Assembly: GCA_900557645.1 (NCBI GenBank)
Contig: USSZ01000037.1
Location: 1 to 8,725 of the forward strand
DNA: 8,725 nucleotides
From: an uncultured Eubacteriales bacterium
GTDB taxonomy: Bacteria > Bacillota > Clostridia > Christensenellales > UBA1242
Reading direction: 5' to 3'
The notes beneath the pieces were generated by a model. It was not told where the DNA came from, made no database searches, and saw nothing but the letters and a program-made list of their open reading frames with translations. The position numbers were made by a program, and so were the translations under genes. How positions within the stretch are numbered: the stretch's first letter is position 1; each line of letters begins with the position of its first letter. Of the stretch, positions 6,901 to 8,725 are shown piece by piece.

Positions 6901-8172
6901 TTTATCAATAGTGAATGTAGTATTAGATGAACTTGCAGTATTCCCATAGAAATCTTTAACTGTATAAACAAATTTATATGAACCTTCTTCTACGGCCTTA
7001 AATTTGCCCTCTTTAGTTATTACAGAACTAGTTACATCATCTTCATATTTACCATTATCATTCATCTTAAAAACTTGAAGATCATAATAAACTTCAACTG
7101 CTTCACTTGCTGGAGAGTTTGAAGCCTTAGTTTTCCCAGAAACTGTAGGAAGAGTAACTTCAACACCAACAAAAGCACTATCAGGTAATGATGATGACCA
7201 GTCAGTTACAAGACCATATCCACTTGTTTTCTTATCGCTATCAGTATAATAATAACCATCTCTAACAGTAAATGTTTTACTTGTTGATGTAATAAAAGTC
7301 CCACCATTATCTTTTACTTCATAGAAAGAATAGTTTATTTTGAATTCTTGTCCATCAAGATCAGCAGTTAAACTATCTCCTTCAATATAGAACTCTCCAG
7401 TTTCTTCATTCTTTTGAATTTGAACTTTTTCACTTCCGTTTGTTATACTGATGTAAACATAACATTTCTTTGAATTATCTTCATTTGGAATGCCTGATCC
7501 ATTTTTATCAAGAATATAATAAGCCTTATCTTCATCATTTGTTGAAGACAAAATTGGGTCTCCATCTTCATCATTTACTGTTGGTAAAGGAATTATAATA
7601 TCTTTATTACCAGCAAGTTTTGTATCATATACAGAAGGAATAATATTCTTCTCATTATCAGAGAATTCAAAACTAGCCTCACTTGCTTCACAAACAACAG
7701 CAAGGTCATAAACATAACTTTCCCCACTTGTAGTAGTAACTGAATAAGTTACAAGATAAGTCCCAAGTTTATCAGCATTAAATGAGAACTGGTTTCCAAA
7801 ACTTGCTTGATTTGAAATTACTTCACCAATAAGATCTCCAGTTGCTTGATAAGTTACTGTTACACTAGAAGATTGAATATCTCCTGATGGAGTAGTTCCG
7901 ATAATATGTGGAGTGCCACTTTTACCATAATATTCACCTTCAGGAATAATAAATTTATCACCTTTCTTTACAGTTGCAGATGAATTGTTTTCAGTAATAT
8001 TGCCATCTATTTCAATTCTATTTGAATTAGATTCAACTTCCCCTGTTCCATTCCAATTATCTGCAGCAAAAGCCAAAGCATTTACTGGGAAAAATGCTCC
8101 ACACAAAACAAATGCAAAACCGAGTGCAGCCCCTTTAAATAAACCTTTAGACTTTGTTTTATTTTTATTCAT
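3964..8172 (-). CDS. Very large Ig-like multidomain surface protein with C-terminal membrane anchor
   Basis: I recognise the architecture but not a named family. The 1402-residue product has a signal peptide (basic MNKNKTKSKGLFKG, hydrophobic core about 14-31, probable cut near ALA or AFA at 34-37). About eight or nine tandem Ig-like or cadherin-like beta-sandwich domains follow, at roughly 95-162, 175-303, 330-424, 428-645, 650-798, 803-915, 920-1120, 1125-1237 and 1240-1346. Linkers such as TQAPDVYMYD, TDESVPTITFP and DVTAPTIDFADD open domains, and strand patterns such as GSYKFVYTVKDFYGN and GDYTLTISIKDEAGN close them. A transmembrane helix (about 1357-1380) and a Lys-rich tail (1381-1402) anchor it; no LPXTG motif is present. 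The fourth and seventh domains seem to carry insertions. Such proteins usually serve as stalks or adhesins, but no catalytic or ligand-binding site is visible. The ATG follows GAGAGG at 8184-8189; the gene has its own promoter and terminator. Confidence 0.9.
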   Translation of the reverse strand: MNKNKTKSKGLFKGAALGFAFVLCGAFFPVNALAFAADNWNGTGEVESNSNRIEIDGNITENNSSATVKKGDKFIIPEGEYYGKSGTPHIIGTTPSGDIQSSSVTVTYQATGDLIGEVISNQASFGNQFSFNADKLGTYLVTYSVTTTSGESYVYDLAVVCEASEASFEFSDNEKNIIPSVYDTKLAGNKDIIIPLPTVNDEDGDPILSSTNDEDKAYYILDKNGSGIPNEDNSKKCYVYISITNGSEKVQIQKNEETGEFYIEGDSLTADLDGQEFKINYSFYEVKDNGGTFITSTSKTFTVRDGYYYTDSDKKTSGYGLVTDWSSSLPDSAFVGVEVTLPTVSGKTKASNSPASEAVEVYYDLQVFKMNDNGKYEDDVTSSVITKEGKFKAVEEGSYKFVYTVKDFYGNTASSSNTTFTIDKVKDTQAPDVYMYDAGTDTRTDEEKKTKAPESAESKLKSQTFTRNIVMYAIAGIDNMPSNNLTLRREIRDASGIKRFVISEQAYNDYNLIFAPAKSDETSVYQQIVADNFEIYTQMILEGKSVTNDDEIKNWLKENNYLLVTTKFNQNIDGETISDSITEDSSSADIANAMIEAGYAYIPSENSDKQYNFSEQSYSFYYYANDNRNNNKEKSVYYSVKLTSSATDESVPTITFPTDLQSAYLPNETIEFDIATASDSIDSRLQTVTAYRYLKDGESERSDVPAGKDVVASTTTTETLKYIVENYNSKDADKWYVKSKVANNVVTSEGWYVNKEKTQYTIDLADRPQGAEYIEILCYAVDDNGNVGFFNKIISIADATDDEMPVLYKVVNAPSATDNFTAPMTINLPTLYYTDDKVDYVHADVVVYKVNKEEGSRQIMQSTGMSTKFDSIRGVYTVDAGIFNASTEGYYQVAVTISDSGNHRVTTYFNYNVKGGSIVEDPEIDNITSEAKEVAIDDSLYLTPPTVSVSDSETWGYLGLDENDDSNTSTYYTTTMVSASSNNYELDKYYFTGKAKGTYKLQYNVFLIRYNKTLDFFDAEHHTTETATAGKMFINEKGQLCYKATQDNKCYYIYLEENESNGYDLKIHEDILGITGKSLETASPTEYTKLTENKDVEAFTLTSDIQTITVKDVVITVSIDDDAYAKTQYPEVGEKLDIVKPEVVVSGADKGNTIDKEESYVQISVTTGSTTQTLATINFAEWEEAVANDSNFTVEGSNIKLNLSKNGRYTIKYSIQAQDYLGQNVGDAKTLEYTISNGDVTAPTIDFADDLFKEKYGLGEELVINLTGITVSDKVTTDVDKLLETLQIKLTNEDTDESWTLENSAEDGGYSYEHTFEEAGDYTLTISIKDEAGNTAEKSVSFTVTTDSTDPINVQEVLGGVLIGVSVAILAGVVIYFVVSKVKLDKKEKGYKSENRDSKNKK

Positions 8173-8220
8173 AATTGCCTATACCTCTCATATTACATCA
8201 TATATTTTAATAACAAACCT

Positions 8221-8249
8221 ATTCTAAACTATTTTTATTTTTAAGTCAA
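8221..8249 (-). promoter_or_regulatory. Promoter of the large surface-protein gene
   Basis: On the minus strand TTGACT (8244-8249) and TAGAAT (8221-8226) are 17 bases apart, each one base from consensus. The expected start near 8214 gives a leader of about 42 bases ending in the GAGAGG site (8184-8189), eleven bases before the ATG, which is a rather long spacing. Confidence 0.7.
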
Positions 8250-8339
8250 GAAAATTTGCTATATATAAACAAAAATATTTTGTGAAAGTGTTTAAACTTT
8301 ATGCTGTCTAAAAATAACATTTTTTGTCTTATTTTGACT

Positions 8340-8369
8340 AGTAAAAAAGATAATACTTTTTTGCTTTTT
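8340..8369 (+). terminator. Terminator-like hairpin with no plus-strand gene before it
   Basis: A 10-bp stem (AGTAAAAAAG with CTTTTTTGCT, including one G-T pair) closes a 6-base loop and is followed by four more T on the plus strand. The shape is that of a weak intrinsic terminator. No plus-strand gene lies upstream in the window, since the neighbour reads away from it, so it would have to end an unannotated short transcript or act as an attenuator. The stem is mostly A-T, so chance is possible. Confidence 0.35.
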
Positions 8370-8442
8370 ATAAAATAATTAAATAAACTTGTTTAAGCAA
8401 AAACGTCATGAAAAATCAAAGTTGATCATTCCACAAATCATA

Positions 8443-8462
8443 TTAAATTTATATAAATTTAA
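8443..8462. repeat. Perfect 20-bp A/T-only palindrome
   Basis: The sequence TTAAATTTATATAAATTTAA is its own reverse complement over all 20 bases without a spacer. It lies about 200 bases upstream of the Cys-rich peptide gene and about 195 bases upstream of the surface-protein promoter. It could be an operator or a bendable A-tract site, but its base composition makes chance symmetry fairly likely. Confidence 0.45.
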
Positions 8463-8575
8463 AGTAATTTACATTATTTATTATCATTTTAAAGATAAAA
8501 AATATTTAATAAAAATTTATAAAATATTTTTCGTTTTATATTTTATATTATCAAATTAAAAAAAATCAAAATAGT

Positions 8576-8606
8576 TTGCACATTTTAAGGAATATTTTAG
8601 TAGTAT
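8576..8606 (+). promoter_or_regulatory. Possible weak promoter of the Cys-rich peptide gene
   Basis: On the plus strand TTGCAC (8576-8581) could be a -35 box, with TAGTAT (8601-8606) as a poor -10 box at 19-base spacing. Neither the -10 box nor the spacing is good for the main sigma factor, so the gene may use an activator or an alternative sigma factor, or the promoter may lie elsewhere upstream. Confidence 0.3.
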
Positions 8607-8613
8607 GTTAATG

Positions 8614-8632
8614 TGAAAGATAAATTCTTTCA
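8614..8632 (+). promoter_or_regulatory. Small stem-loop in the probable leader of the Cys-rich peptide gene
   Basis: TGAAAGA and TCTTTCA form a perfect 7-bp dyad around a 5-base TAAAT spacer, 28 bases before the start codon. It could be an RNA hairpin that stabilises the 5' end of the mRNA, or a repressor site just after the promoter. It is not followed by a T-run, so it is not a terminator. Confidence 0.4.
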
Positions 8633-8650
8633 AATACATAAGAAAAACTT

Positions 8651-8656
8651 AGGAGG
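8651..8656 (+). promoter_or_regulatory. Perfect AGGAGG ribosome site fixing the start at 8661
   Basis: This is a perfect Shine-Dalgarno sequence only four bases from the ATG. The spacing is on the short side. It is the main reason to accept the truncated reading frame that follows as a real gene. Confidence 0.8.
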
Positions 8657-8660
8657 AATT

Positions 8661-8725
8661 ATGAATTTTTTTAATGGCTCATGTGGCAATGGCTTCAACA
8701 GTTGCAACGGTGGCTGTGATTGCTG
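8661..8725 (+). CDS. Start of a Cys/Gly/Asn-rich peptide gene, cut by the window edge
   Basis: Only 21 codons are visible, and the frame runs open off the window. The start reads MNFFNGSCGNGFNSC followed by NGGCDC, with Cys at positions 8, 15, 19 and 21 and many Gly and Asn between them. A perfect AGGAGG site precedes the ATG, and the base composition becomes clearly richer in G and C than the A/T-rich DNA just before it, both signs of a real gene. It is the only plus-strand gene, divergent from the large surface-protein gene. No signal peptide is visible at the start. Short Gly/Cys-rich proteins of unknown role occur in many Bacillota, some linked to sporulation; Cys-rich metal-binding peptides and modified-peptide precursors also look like this. 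The remaining sequence is needed to choose among them. Confidence 0.65.
   Translation, partial: MNFFNGSCGNGFNSCNGGCDC

Larger units (their letters stand above)
8250..8575. other. Long A/T-rich intergenic region between divergent genes
   Basis: No convincing gene lies here. G and C are very scarce, particularly from about 8440 to 8575. It contains a terminator-like hairpin (8340-8369), a 20-bp A/T palindrome (8443-8462) and an inverted repeat with 10-base arms (8498-8507 and 8522-8531). Any of the A/T-only symmetries may be chance. The length is large for two simple promoters and leaves room for a small RNA or binding sites, which I cannot show. Confidence 0.5.

Noticed and set aside
8090..8110. 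Possible lipoprotein cysteine (C24) in the surface-protein signal peptide
   Set aside because: The residues before it are FVL, which lack the small residue needed just before the Cys in a lipobox; an ALA/AFA signal peptidase I site further on fits better.
7985..8227. Plus-strand open frame opposite the signal peptide of the surface protein
   Set aside because: It crosses the surface-protein start, leader and part of its promoter on the opposite strand and has no ribosome site.
8301..8378. Plus-strand 25-codon frame beginning ATG CTG TCT
   Set aside because: There is no Shine-Dalgarno site, it runs through the terminator-like hairpin, and short open frames are common by chance in DNA this A/T-rich.

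Overview
The window is a very A/T-rich piece of a bacterial chromosome that looks like Bacillota (low-GC Gram-positive). The best evidence is the gene order rplU-prp-rpmA, together with a ribosomal protein L27 carrying the N-terminal extension removed by the Prp protease, and a FloA-type flotillin. All stop codons seen are TAA, Trp is encoded by TGG where checked, and promoters and Shine-Dalgarno sites are of the standard sigma-A/AGGAGG kind. I cannot place it more precisely; an uncultured gut Clostridia- or Bacilli-like lineage would fit but is not proven.

Layout, left to right. All genes up to 8172 are on the minus strand, so each unit reads leftwards. (1) 39-1613: a two-gene unit of floA (flotillin-like scaffold) followed 3 bp later by a small single-pass membrane protein of unknown function, with an extended -10 promoter upstream of floA. 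(2) 1742-2575: ogg, an OGG1-type 8-oxoguanine DNA glycosylase with its own promoter very close to the start codon. (3) 2740-3649: rplU-prp-rpmA (L21, L27-processing cysteine protease, L27), driven by a near-consensus promoter, with a short structured leader and an intrinsic terminator. (4) 3964-8172: a 1402-residue surface protein with signal peptide, a tandem array of Ig-like beta-sandwich domains, one C-terminal transmembrane helix and a Lys-rich tail, with its own promoter and a clear terminator. (5) 8173-8660: an A/T-rich intergenic region of almost 500 bp between divergent genes. (6) 8661-8725: the first 21 codons of a plus-strand gene for a Cys/Gly/Asn-rich peptide, cut by the window edge.

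Functionally the window mixes housekeeping genes (ribosome assembly, base-excision repair) with cell-envelope genes (flotillin scaffold plus partner, large surface protein). The clearest molecular partnership is Prp and L27: the protease gene lies between the two ribosomal protein genes and overlaps rpmA by 8 bp, and its predicted cut site is visible in L27. I do not see a defence system, mobile element, CRISPR array, tRNA or rRNA. The best leads for something undescribed are the membrane protein paired with FloA, the Cys-rich peptide with its long A/T-rich upstream region, and the architecture of the large Ig-like surface protein.
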